From assembly GCA_947478535.1 (NCBI GenBank), contig CANJXD010000180.1, positions 1-10,086 on the forward strand: a stretch of 10,086 nucleotides of DNA. The letters run 5' to 3'. The stretch is from Acetobacteraceae bacterium (GTDB lineage Bacteria; Pseudomonadota; Alphaproteobacteria; Acetobacterales; Acetobacteraceae). A program made the position numbers and the translations under genes. Of the stretch, positions 1 through 6,750 are shown piece by piece. Every line of letters starts with the position of its first letter. Within the stretch, counting starts at the first letter, position 1. The notes beneath the pieces were generated by a model. The model ran no database searches. It worked only from the letters and a program-made list of their open reading frames with translations, and was not told the DNA's origin.

Positions 1-65
1 CCCATCGGCCGAGGCTGTGCTATGCCGCGCCGACTGCGTCGTGCAGATAATGAAACCAAAGAGAT

Positions 66-70
66 GGGAG
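66..70 (+). promoter_or_regulatory. Ribosome binding site deciding the start at 76
   Basis: GGGAG lies 5 nt before the ATG at 76. No comparable site precedes the upstream in-frame ATG at 22. This supports the shorter protein with an exposed signal peptide. Bases 1-65 contain no gene I can support and no promoter boxes I would defend. Confidence 0.6.
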
Positions 71-75
71 ACACA

Positions 76-1047
76 ATGTTGACGTCGCGCCGCATGCTGC
101 TGAAGGCCGCGCCCGTGCTGACCCTGGCGAGCCCCGCCATCGCACAGCCCGCCTGGCCGCGCCGCCCCATCACCTTCATCGCCCCGGCAGCACCTGGTGG
201 TGCGACGGATATCCTGGCCCGCGTCATCGCGCAGAACCTGTCCGTGGCATTGGGCCAGTCCGTGGTGGTGGAAAACCGCTCCGGCGCCGCCGGTGTGATC
301 GCGACGGAAGCCATCGCCGCCGCGCAGCCGGATGGCCACACCATCGGCATCGGCATGATCTCGACCCTCGCGGTTAATCCGCATGTCTATCGCATGCGGG
401 CCGATGTGATGCGGGACCTCGTCCATGTCGGCATGATCGCCAAGGTGCCGATGGTGCTGCTGGCGCAGCGCAACCTGGCCGAAGGCGGCCTGCGCGGCTT
501 CATCGATCGCGTGAAGGCGGCGCCGGATACCATCACCTATGGCAGCTCCGGCGCCGGGTCCAACGTGCATATCGGCATGATCTCGTTCCTCGAGGCCGCC
601 GGCCTGCAGATGGTGCATGTGCCCTATCGCGGGTCGGGCCCGATGGTCATCGACCTCGTTGCCGGCAACATCCAGTCCGGCATGACGGGCACGCCCGCCG
701 CGCTGCCGCTGGTGCGCGAAGGCCGCGTCTTCGCGCTGGGCACCACCGCGAAGGACCGCCTGGCGCTCACGCCCGACGTTCCCGCGATCAGCGAGGTTCT
801 GCCCGGCTTCGAATCCATGCAGTGGTATGGCGTCGTCGCGCCCTCGCGCACCCCGCCGGAGGTTGTGGCGCGGCTGGCGGAAACGGTGCAGGCCGCGCTG
901 GCCAGCCCGGATGTGCTCGCCCGCCTGAACGACGAAGGCGCGCTGCCGACGCCGATGAGCCCGGCCGTCTTCCGTGGCTTCGTCGCCGAGGAGTTCGACC
1001 GCTGGGGCGCCGTCGCCCGCCGCAACAACCTGCAGCCGAACAACTGA
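76..1047 (+). CDS. Bug/TctC-family periplasmic solute receptor (TTT substrate-binding protein), copy 1
   Basis: This encodes a 323-residue extracytoplasmic receptor of the tripartite tricarboxylate transporter type, a family that binds organic acids in the periplasm and usually hands them to TctA/TctB. The N-terminus has a twin-arginine-like stretch (TSRRMLLK, residues 3-10), a hydrophobic segment and an Ala-X-Ala site (AIA, 21-23) before Gln24. The family's first ligand loop is APAAPGGATD (36-45), with AA replacing the commoner Phe-Thr before PGG. VVVENRSGAAG (63-73), YGSSGAGSNVH (155-165) and HVPYRGSGPM (181-190) follow the family pattern, and QWYGVVAP lies at 249-256. I chose the ATG at 76 because GGGAG lies 5 nt upstream and the signal peptide then starts properly; an in-frame ATG at 22 would add 18 charged residues ahead of the signal. 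Length is normal for the family. The ligand is unknown. The gene stands alone on this strand and converges on the minus-strand operon. Confidence 0.93.
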   Translation: MLTSRRMLLKAAPVLTLASPAIAQPAWPRRPITFIAPAAPGGATDILARVIAQNLSVALGQSVVVENRSGAAGVIATEAIAAAQPDGHTIGIGMISTLAVNPHVYRMRADVMRDLVHVGMIAKVPMVLLAQRNLAEGGLRGFIDRVKAAPDTITYGSSGAGSNVHIGMISFLEAAGLQMVHVPYRGSGPMVIDLVAGNIQSGMTGTPAALPLVREGRVFALGTTAKDRLALTPDVPAISEVLPGFESMQWYGVVAPSRTPPEVVARLAETVQAALASPDVLARLNDEGALPTPMSPAVFRGFVAEEFDRWGAVARRNNLQPNN

Positions 1048-1059
1048 TCCTTCGTCGGG

Positions 1060-1081
1060 GGGGGGCGGTCCGCCGCCCCCC
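1060..1081. terminator. GC hairpin between convergent genes, possible bidirectional terminator
   Basis: A perfect 9-bp stem (GGGGGGCGG at 1060-1068 pairing with CCGCCCCCC at 1073-1081) closes a 4-nt loop. It sits between the stop of the plus-strand receptor (1047) and the stop of the minus-strand SDR (1082). Position and stability suit a shared terminator, but no T-tract follows on either strand, so intrinsic termination is not assured. The nine-G run at 1057-1065 is also prone to sequencing length errors. Confidence 0.55.
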
Positions 1082-1840
1082 TCAGATCAGCCCGCCATTC
1101 ACATGCAGCACCTGGCCGGTGATGTAGCCCGCCTCCGGTGATGCCAGGAACGCCACCGCCGCCGCGACATCGTCGGGCGTGCCGAGGCGGGCCATCGGGA
1201 TCTTCGCCTTCACCGCATCCCATTGCGCCTGGCTCAGCGCCGCATGCGCGCCGGGGTCCTTCTGCGTGTAGCCCGGCGCCACCGCGTTCACCGTGATGCC
1301 GCCGCGCGCCGCTTCCACCGCCAGCGCCCGCACCAGCGCCTCCACCGCCCCCTTCGCCGCCGCACTCGCGGGGAAGGTCGCGACATCGGTGCGGAAGACA
1401 TGCGCGACGAAGGAGGAGATGGCGATGATACGCGGCGCCGGCCGGCCGCCGAGATGCGGCAGCGCCGCCCGGGCCGTCCGCAGGAAGCCCCAGAGCACGC
1501 TGTCGATGGATTTCTGGAACACCGCGTCATCGGCCGTGGCGAAGGGTGTCTTGTCGGCGAAGCCGGCCGCCGTCACCACGCCATCGAGCCCGCCAAAGAC
1601 CTCCACCGCGCGCGCCACCAGGGCCTCGGGCACGGTGGCGTCCCCGATATCGCCGAGCAACGTCGCGGCCTCCGCGCCCCGCGCGCGCACGGCCTCCGCC
1701 ACCCGTTCCAACCCTTCCGCGTTCTTCCTGGTATGCAGCAGCAGCGCGGTGTCCGGCCCGGCGAGGCGCCGCGCGCAGGCCGCGCCGATGCCGGACCCGG
1801 CGCCGGTGACGAGAATGACGCGACGGGGCTTGGCGACCAT
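1082..1840 (-). CDS. Short-chain dehydrogenase/reductase (SDR) family protein, atypical active site
   Basis: This encodes a 252-residue Rossmann-fold protein of normal classical-SDR length. It has the nucleotide-binding TGAGSGIG (12-19), AAG (91-93, in place of NNAG), the strand and serine IISS-type segment IAISSF (139-144), the PG motif VAPG (187-190) and a typical C-terminus YITGQVLHVNGG (239-250). The catalytic region is unusual. It reads TFPASAAAKGAVEAL, so Lys163 is present but position K-4 is Ser159 instead of Tyr; the nearest aromatic is Phe156. The helix asparagine of the usual N-S-Y-K tetrad also appears replaced (Val115). The ATG at 1840 is preferred over one at 1894 because GAGGAG lies 6 nt upstream and the protein then begins just before the first strand. 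It is the last gene of the minus-strand series, 66 nt after the hydroxyacid dehydrogenase. It probably binds NAD(P), but its substrate and even its redox activity are uncertain. Confidence 0.9.
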   Translation of the reverse strand: MVAKPRRVILVTGAGSGIGAACARRLAGPDTALLLHTRKNAEGLERVAEAVRARGAEAATLLGDIGDATVPEALVARAVEVFGGLDGVVTAAGFADKTPFATADDAVFQKSIDSVLWGFLRTARAALPHLGGRPAPRIIAISSFVAHVFRTDVATFPASAAAKGAVEALVRALAVEAARGGITVNAVAPGYTQKDPGAHAALSQAQWDAVKAKIPMARLGTPDDVAAAVAFLASPEAGYITGQVLHVNGGLI

Positions 1841-1846
1841 GGGGGG

Positions 1847-1852
1847 CTCCTC
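1847..1852 (-). promoter_or_regulatory. Ribosome binding site for the terminal SDR
   Basis: On the minus strand GAGGAG stands 6 nt before the ATG at 1840. It selects this start over the in-frame ATG 54 nt upstream, which would extend the protein with a Gly/Glu-rich stretch not expected of SDRs. Confidence 0.6.
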
Positions 1853-1906
1853 GAACGATGTCTCAGCGTTACCCGCCCCGCCGTGCCTTCGCAAACCCGG
1901 GTTCTG

Positions 1907-2968
1907 TCAGCCCAGCGGCTGCGGCCGGAAGCCGAACTCGGCCTCGAAGCGATCGCTGTAGAGTGGCCAGGCCTCGGGGTTCTCGAGGCGCGGCGGCACC
2001 TCGCCCTTGAAGATCTGCACCCATTGCAGCGCAGCACCTTCGGCCATGTCGTGCAGCGCCTCCTCGGTGATGCCGGCGTGATGCGGGGTTGCGATGACGT
2101 TGTCGAAGGCGAGCAGCGGGTGGTCCGGCGGCGGCGGTTCCTTCAGGAACACGTCGAGCCCCGCGCCGGCAATCCGCTTTTCCGCCAGCGCCACCGCCAG
2201 CGAAGGCTCGTCATGGATGCCGCCACGGGATGTCTGGATGAAATAGGCATTCGGCTTCATCAGCGCGTATTGCGCGGCGCCAATCATGCCGAAGGTCTCC
2301 GCGTTGCGCGGCACATGGACGGAGATGTAGTCGGCGCGGGAGAACACCTCCTCCATCGTCGCCTTCACACCGCCGCGCGCGGCGATCTGCTCGGCGGTCA
2401 GATAGGGGTCACAGGCCAGCACCGTCATGCCGAACAGCCCGCGGCACAGCTCCGCCATCCGCGTGCCGATCTGGCCGATGCCGATCAGCCCCAGCGTCTT
2501 GCCGCGGATATCGCGGCCGACGACGGTATTCCGGTCCAGCCCCGCCTGGCGGCGCACCAGCTTGTCGGCCAGCCCGATCTTCTTGCTCAGCGCCAGGATC
2601 ATGCCGAGCGCGTGTTCCGCCACGGCTTCCTTGTTGGTGCCAGATTGGTGGCAGACAATCACACCCGCCTTGGTGCAGGCATCGACATCGATCACGTCGA
2701 AGCCCGCCCCGGAGGAGCACGCCGCCAGCAGCTTCGGCGCCCGCTTCAGCAGCGCCTCGTCGCAGAACCAGGGCTCCCGGATCTCGACGCGCGGCAGGGC
2801 GTGATAGCCATGCGCGGTCGCCATCGCGTCATCCAGGGTCGGGCGTGGCATGTCGAATTGCAGATGGTCGAGAGCGATATTCGGCTCCATCCCCAGCACG
2901 CGCAGCGCCACCGGATCCATCCATTGGAAGAAGTAGGCAAGCCGCGCGGTCGGCAGCGTATTGGACAT
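1907..2968 (-). CDS. D-isomer-specific 2-hydroxyacid dehydrogenase
   Basis: This encodes a 353-residue NAD(P)-dependent dehydrogenase of the D-2-hydroxyacid/phosphoglycerate dehydrogenase family, whose members interconvert 2-oxoacids and D-2-hydroxyacids. The nucleotide-binding GIGQIG is at 163-168, followed by the acidic Asp187 at the end of the second strand (ACDPY), which favours NAD over NADP. The catalytic set is complete: Arg248 in TSRGG, Glu277 in FLKEPPP and His296 in ATPHHAG. The segment HQSGTNKEAVAEHALG (107-122) matches the family's domain-linking helix. The ATG at 2968 has GAGGAAA 8 nt upstream, within the 20-nt gap after the upstream receptor; the open frame continues far upstream but that part overlaps the receptor gene. 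The cluster context suggests it reduces or oxidises an intermediate made by the neighbouring ThDP enzyme or SDRs. The exact substrate cannot be told from motifs. Confidence 0.93.
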   Translation of the reverse strand: MSNTLPTARLAYFFQWMDPVALRVLGMEPNIALDHLQFDMPRPTLDDAMATAHGYHALPRVEIREPWFCDEALLKRAPKLLAACSSGAGFDVIDVDACTKAGVIVCHQSGTNKEAVAEHALGMILALSKKIGLADKLVRRQAGLDRNTVVGRDIRGKTLGLIGIGQIGTRMAELCRGLFGMTVLACDPYLTAEQIAARGGVKATMEEVFSRADYISVHVPRNAETFGMIGAAQYALMKPNAYFIQTSRGGIHDEPSLAVALAEKRIAGAGLDVFLKEPPPPDHPLLAFDNVIATPHHAGITEEALHDMAEGAALQWVQIFKGEVPPRLENPEAWPLYSDRFEAEFGFRPQPLG

Positions 2969-2988
2969 TCTCTCGCTTTCCTCGTCGT

Positions 2989-3942
2989 TCAGCCCTGCCG
3001 CAGGCCGAGCCGGCGGAGCAGGGCGCCATTGGCGTCCAACTCCGCCCGCACGGTCGCGGCGAATCCCGTGGGGTCCTGCATTGCGGGCTCGATGCCCTGG
3101 TCGGCCAGCCGCGCCACCACCTCCGGCTCCGCGAACAGCGTCGCGAGGGCGGCATGGACCTGGGTGACGATGCCGCGCGGCGTCGTGCCGGGCAGCACGA
3201 TGCCGGCCCAGATCTCCGTCTCCTCGCCGGGGAAGCCGGCCTCGGCGATGGTCGGCACCTCCGGCAGCAGCGTGGCCCGCCCCGGCGTCATCGCAGCGAT
3301 CGGTCGCAGCGTGCCGGCGCGCAGATGCGGCAGCAGGCTGTTCAGCGCGCCGCAGAAGGCATGCACGCGCCCGGCCAGCAGATCCGGCATCAGCGCCCCG
3401 GCGCCGCCATAGGGGACATGCAGCATATCCTCCCCCACCAGCCTGGCGACGCCGAGGTGCTGGAAACTGCCGACGCCGGAGGAGGGGTAGCTGAACCGCC
3501 CTGGATTTTCCTTCGCCAGCGCCACCAATTCCCGCGCAGTCCGTGCATTCAGCGCGGGGTTCGCTACCAGGATCGTCTGCACCCGCGCCACGCGGGCCGC
3601 CAGCGCCAGGTCCCGCAGCGGATCGAAGGTGGTCCGCATCGTCAGCGGGTTCGTCGTCAGCACCTGGTTCGGCGCGAACAGCCAGGTCGTGCCATCCGGC
3701 GCGCTGCGCGCCACCGCTTCCGTGCCGATATTGCCGGCGGCGCCGGGGCGATTTTCCACCACGAAGGGCCGGCCCCATCGCGCACCCAGTCGTTCGGCAA
3801 CGAGCCGCGCCATCAGATCGTTGCTGCCACCGGGCGTGAAGGGCACCACCATCCGCAGCGCGGCGGGCGGGAATTCCTGTGCCAGGGCGGGCGCGGCCAG
3901 CAGGCCGGCTGCCACGCCGAGAAGGCTCCTCCGTTGCGTCAC
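2989..3942 (-). CDS. Bug/TctC-family periplasmic solute receptor, copy 2 (GTG start)
   Basis: This encodes a 317-residue TTT-type receptor. Residues 2-9 (TQRRSLLG) form a twin-arginine-like motif, followed by an Ala/Leu-rich core and an ALA site (19-21) before Gln22. The ligand loop VPFTPGGSND (33-42), VVENRPGAAGN (61-71), YPSSGVGSFQH (152-162) and HVPYGGAGALMPDLLAG (175-191) are typical of the family. This copy departs from the other two in the window: it has Gly-Gly where they have Arg-Gly after HVPY, and EIWAGIVLPG instead of QWY near the C-terminal lobe, so a different ligand is likely. No ATG fits; the start is GTG at 3942, with GGAGGG 7 nt upstream. It lies 32 nt after the ThDP enzyme and 20 nt before the hydroxyacid dehydrogenase, so it is embedded in the catabolic operon and probably captures its substrate. 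Confidence 0.92.
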   Translation of the reverse strand: MTQRRSLLGVAAGLLAAPALAQEFPPAALRMVVPFTPGGSNDLMARLVAERLGARWGRPFVVENRPGAAGNIGTEAVARSAPDGTTWLFAPNQVLTTNPLTMRTTFDPLRDLALAARVARVQTILVANPALNARTARELVALAKENPGRFSYPSSGVGSFQHLGVARLVGEDMLHVPYGGAGALMPDLLAGRVHAFCGALNSLLPHLRAGTLRPIAAMTPGRATLLPEVPTIAEAGFPGEETEIWAGIVLPGTTPRGIVTQVHAALATLFAEPEVVARLADQGIEPAMQDPTGFAATVRAELDANGALLRRLGLRQG

Positions 3943-3949
3943 CGTCGTT

Positions 3950-3955
3950 CCCTCC
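3950..3955 (-). promoter_or_regulatory. Strong ribosome binding site supporting a GTG start
   Basis: On the minus strand GGAGGG is 7 nt before the GTG at 3942. The site lies in the 32-nt gap after the ThDP enzyme stop, and the resulting protein begins exactly with the Arg-Arg signal peptide. Together these fix an otherwise unlisted non-ATG start. Confidence 0.7.
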
Positions 3956-3974
3956 GTTTTGCACGCGCCCCGTT

Positions 3975-5753
3975 TTATGGGTGTCGCGTCAGCGCCGCCG
4001 CCATGGCCGGATTGTAGCCGGGGGCGACGCGCGCATCGATGAGGACCGTCGCACCGCCCTGTACCAATGTCACGGCTTCCCGCACCGCCGCCACCAACTC
4101 GCCGGCTGTGTGCACGGGGCCGATTCCCGTCGCGCCCTGGGCACGGGCGAGGGCGGCGATGTCGATATCGGGGTCGGCGATGCGCTGGCCGATCCACTTG
4201 TTCTCGACCGGGCGGTTGCGCAGCTTCGCCACGCGTTCCTGGTGCACCTCGTCATTGTAGAAGCTGCGGTTGTTGCAGATCACTGCCAGCATCGGGATGC
4301 GGTAATGCGCGGCGGTCCAGATCGCGGTCGCACTCATCAGCGTATCGCCATCGCCGAGCACACCGACCGGCAGCCGCCCCGTTCCCTGAAGCGCCAGCGC
4401 CGCGCCGGCCAGCATCCCCGGACCGGCGCCGATCCCCGCCCCGCCATCGCCGCCGAGGTAATCCAGCGGATGGCGGAAATGCCAGGTCTCCCCGCGCCAG
4501 CCCAGCGGCAGGCGGACGAGGCAGGCGGGCACGCCGCGCAGCCCTTCCCCCAGCGCCGCGCTGAGCGAGGCGACATCGAGCTTCGTCTCGGGCGCCACCG
4601 GCGGCAGAGCAGGGCAGGCCGGGAGGTCCCCGGGTTCCACGCCAGGGCCGACGCCCAGCGCATCCGCAATGGCATGCAGCGCGATATCGGGCTCGCAGGA
4701 CAGCGGCAGGTCGACCGGGGCGAGGCCGTAATGCTCCATGCCGAAGCCGTTGTGCAGATGCTGGTCGAGCGAGGCGTGGATCACCCGCGCCGTCATCCCA
4801 CTGGCCTGCTTCAGCGTGCCCGCGAGGTCCACCCAATCGAAGGCCAGCACGCAATCCGCCGCCCGCAGCGCCGCCTGCCCGGCCTCGCCCAGGAAGGTCG
4901 CGGGTGCGGCGGCGTGCAGGGCGTGGTCGGTCGGGAAGGCCGCGCCGACGCGGAAATCCGTCAGCACCCGCGCCCCCAACGCTTCCGCCAGCGCCACGCG
5001 CCGCGCCCAGTCGCGCGTGCTCCGCGTGGCCCGCCCGGCCAGGATCAAAGGCGCCTTGGCCGCCCGCAGCATCGCCACCGCCTGCGCGATCGCAGCCGGG
5101 GCCGGCACGGGGGCCGGCGGTGGTTGATAGCGGGAGACATCCGGCAGCGCCGGCATCGCGTCCAGCCGCGCTTCCTGCAACGCCGCGTCGAGATTCACGT
5201 AGACCGGCCCGCGCGGCGCGCTGCGCGTCAGCAGGTTGGCGCGCAGCAGCGCCTCCACCGCCGCCGGGATGCTGGCGGGCTGGTTGTCCCATTTCAGGAA
5301 GGGGCGGACCAGCGCGGCCTGGTCGCTCATCGTGTGCAGCCAGTCGATCCAGGGGCGGCGGGAGGCCGCATCCACCGGGCCGGTCGCGCCCAGCACCATC
5401 ATCGGCACGCGGTCGCACCAAGCGTTGAACAGGCCCATGGACCCGTTCATCAGCCCGACATTGCTGTGCAGCACCACCGCCATCGGCTGCCCGCTGACCT
5501 TGGCATAGCCATGCGCGATGGCCACCGCATTGCCCTCATGCAGGCAGAGGATCATCTGCGGATCGCGATTGCCGATATGGTTCACCAGGCTGTCATGCAG
5601 CCCGCGAAAGCTCGCCCCGGGATTGAGCGTGACGTGCCGGTAGCCCAGTCGTTGCAGCATCGTCGCGATGACATCGCTGCCCCAGACACCCCCCTCGGGG
5701 GAGGCGACAGGCTTCTCGATCTCGTCCATTGGCCCGTCCACCGGTTCCTGCAT
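3975..5753 (-). CDS. Thiamine diphosphate-dependent enzyme, acetolactate synthase-like
   Basis: This encodes a 592-residue protein with the three-domain order of the acetolactate synthase/benzoylformate decarboxylase superfamily. These enzymes decarboxylate 2-oxoacids and may ligate or cleave C-C bonds. The N-terminal pyrimidine-binding domain (about 22-190) carries the cofactor-activating Glu73 in CLHEGNAVAIAHGYA. A central domain (about 218-370) follows, then the pyrophosphate domain with GDGD (467-470) and NN (494-495), the GDG-X24-NN motif. The segment ASRRPWIDWLHT (130-141) and the post-NN segment NRSFYNDEVHQERV (495-508) resemble an uncharacterised subgroup of ThDP enzymes as I recall it, rather than biosynthetic IlvB. 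No small regulatory subunit gene is adjacent. The start at 5753 lies only 3 nt after the upstream receptor stop and has a weak ribosome site, so translation is likely coupled; an in-frame ATG at 5729 is an alternative. The gene is probably the central chemistry step of the operon. Confidence 0.9.
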   Translation of the reverse strand: MQEPVDGPMDEIEKPVASPEGGVWGSDVIATMLQRLGYRHVTLNPGASFRGLHDSLVNHIGNRDPQMILCLHEGNAVAIAHGYAKVSGQPMAVVLHSNVGLMNGSMGLFNAWCDRVPMMVLGATGPVDAASRRPWIDWLHTMSDQAALVRPFLKWDNQPASIPAAVEALLRANLLTRSAPRGPVYVNLDAALQEARLDAMPALPDVSRYQPPPAPVPAPAAIAQAVAMLRAAKAPLILAGRATRSTRDWARRVALAEALGARVLTDFRVGAAFPTDHALHAAAPATFLGEAGQAALRAADCVLAFDWVDLAGTLKQASGMTARVIHASLDQHLHNGFGMEHYGLAPVDLPLSCEPDIALHAIADALGVGPGVEPGDLPACPALPPVAPETKLDVASLSAALGEGLRGVPACLVRLPLGWRGETWHFRHPLDYLGGDGGAGIGAGPGMLAGAALALQGTGRLPVGVLGDGDTLMSATAIWTAAHYRIPMLAVICNNRSFYNDEVHQERVAKLRNRPVENKWIGQRIADPDIDIAALARAQGATGIGPVHTAGELVAAVREAVTLVQGGATVLIDARVAPGYNPAMAAALTRHP

Positions 5754-5756
5754 CGC

Positions 5757-6737
5757 TCAATCCGCCCGCATGCCGGTGCGGCGCACCACCTCGGCCCAGC
5801 GCGTGGCCTCGGCGCGGATATAGGTGCCGAGTTCCTCCGGCGTGCCGGGGGCGGCTTCCGCGCCTTCGGCGGCGAGGCGCCCGCGCACATCCGGGTCCGT
5901 CATCGCCTTGCGGATTTCCTCGTTGAAGCGGGCGATGATCGGCGCCGGCGTGCCGGCGGTGGTGACGACGCAGTACCATTGCGTCGTCTCGAAGCCCGGC
6001 AGCCCCTGCTCGGCGATGGTCGGGATGGTCTGGTCCGCCTGCATGCGCTGGCGCGAGGACACGCCGAGCGGCCGTAGCCGCCCATCGCGGATCAGCGGCA
6101 TCAGCACCGTGCCGCCGCTCATGGTGAAGTTGATGGCGCCCGAGATCAGGTCATTCGCCATCGGTCCGGTGCCACGATAAGGCACATGGGTGAACTCGAC
6201 CCCGGCCGCATAGCCCAGCGCCGCGCCCGCGATATGCGCCGCGCTGCCATTGCCGGCGGAACCATAGGTCAGCTCCCCCGGCTTTGCCCGCGCCAGCGCG
6301 ACCAGCTCCTGCAGGTTGCGCGCGGGCACGCTGGGGTGGACGGCCAGGATATTCGGCACCAGCGCCACCATCGAGACGGGCGCGACACTGCCGATGGGGT
6401 CGAAGGACAGGCGCGGATAGAGGCTCGGATTCACGCCCAGCGTGCCGATATGGCCGAGCATGAGCATGTTCCCGTCCGGCGCCGCCCGCGCCACGATTTC
6501 ATGCCCCACCGTGCCACCGGCGCCACCGCGGTTTTCCACCACGACCGAAACGCCGAGCCCGGCCGAAAGCCGTGGCGCCAGCACGCGCGCCAGGATGTCG
6601 GTGGACCCGCCAGGGGTGAAGGGCACGATGAAGCGGATCGGCCGGTCCGGCCATGATCCCTGCGCCAAGGCCGGAAGGGCGAGGGGCAGCGTGGAGGCGC
6701 TGGCGATCAGCGCGCGGCGCGTCAGCTTGCAGGTCAT
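5757..6737 (-). CDS. Bug/TctC-family periplasmic solute receptor, copy 3
   Basis: This encodes a 326-residue TTT-type receptor. The signal peptide contains LTRRALIA (5-12), a hydrophobic core and an ALA site (23-25) before Gln26. Family landmarks are VPFTPGGSTDILAR (38-51), VVVENRGGAGGTVG (65-78), YGSAGNGSAAH (158-168), HVPYRGTGPMANDL (184-197) and TTQWYCVV (251-258). It resembles the plus-strand copy at the left edge more than the copy further down this operon: both share the HVPYR(G)xGPM, DLxxGxI and QWYxVV patterns. The ATG at 6737 has GAGGAAA 6 nt upstream, and that site overlaps the TGA of the preceding SDR. It is followed after 3 nt by the ThDP enzyme gene, so receptor and enzyme are probably co-translated. 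Ligand unknown. Confidence 0.93.
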   Translation of the reverse strand: MTCKLTRRALIASASTLPLALPALAQGSWPDRPIRFIVPFTPGGSTDILARVLAPRLSAGLGVSVVVENRGGAGGTVGHEIVARAAPDGNMLMLGHIGTLGVNPSLYPRLSFDPIGSVAPVSMVALVPNILAVHPSVPARNLQELVALARAKPGELTYGSAGNGSAAHIAGAALGYAAGVEFTHVPYRGTGPMANDLISGAINFTMSGGTVLMPLIRDGRLRPLGVSSRQRMQADQTIPTIAEQGLPGFETTQWYCVVTTAGTPAPIIARFNEEIRKAMTDPDVRGRLAAEGAEAAPGTPEELGTYIRAEATRWAEVVRRTGMRAD

Positions 6738-6743
6738 CGGGCG

Positions 6744-6750
6744 TTTCCTC
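6744..6750 (-). promoter_or_regulatory. Ribosome binding site overlapping the upstream stop codon
   Basis: On the minus strand TGAGGAAA (6751-6744) holds both the TGA of the SDR gene and the GAGGAAA Shine-Dalgarno of the receptor, 6 nt before its ATG at 6737. This arrangement is typical of translational coupling and ties the two genes into one transcript. Confidence 0.6.

Noticed and set aside
22..75. Upstream ATG extension of the first receptor
   Set aside because: No ribosome site and it would bury the signal peptide behind 18 charged residues.
1894..1903. 10-bp palindrome AACCCGGGTT just downstream of the hydroxyacid dehydrogenase gene
   Set aside because: Too short and without a loop to call a terminator or operator; such palindromes are expected by chance in GC-rich DNA.
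1223..3412. Very long plus-strand open frame (729 codons) antisense to the SDR and dehydrogenase genes
   Set aside because: Arg/His/Gly-rich translation with no family motifs; a frame kept open by GC-rich third positions opposite real genes.
3879..6077. Plus-strand open frame of 732 codons opposite the ThDP enzyme and receptor
   Set aside because: Same shadow pattern; the minus strand shows clear motifs of known enzymes throughout.
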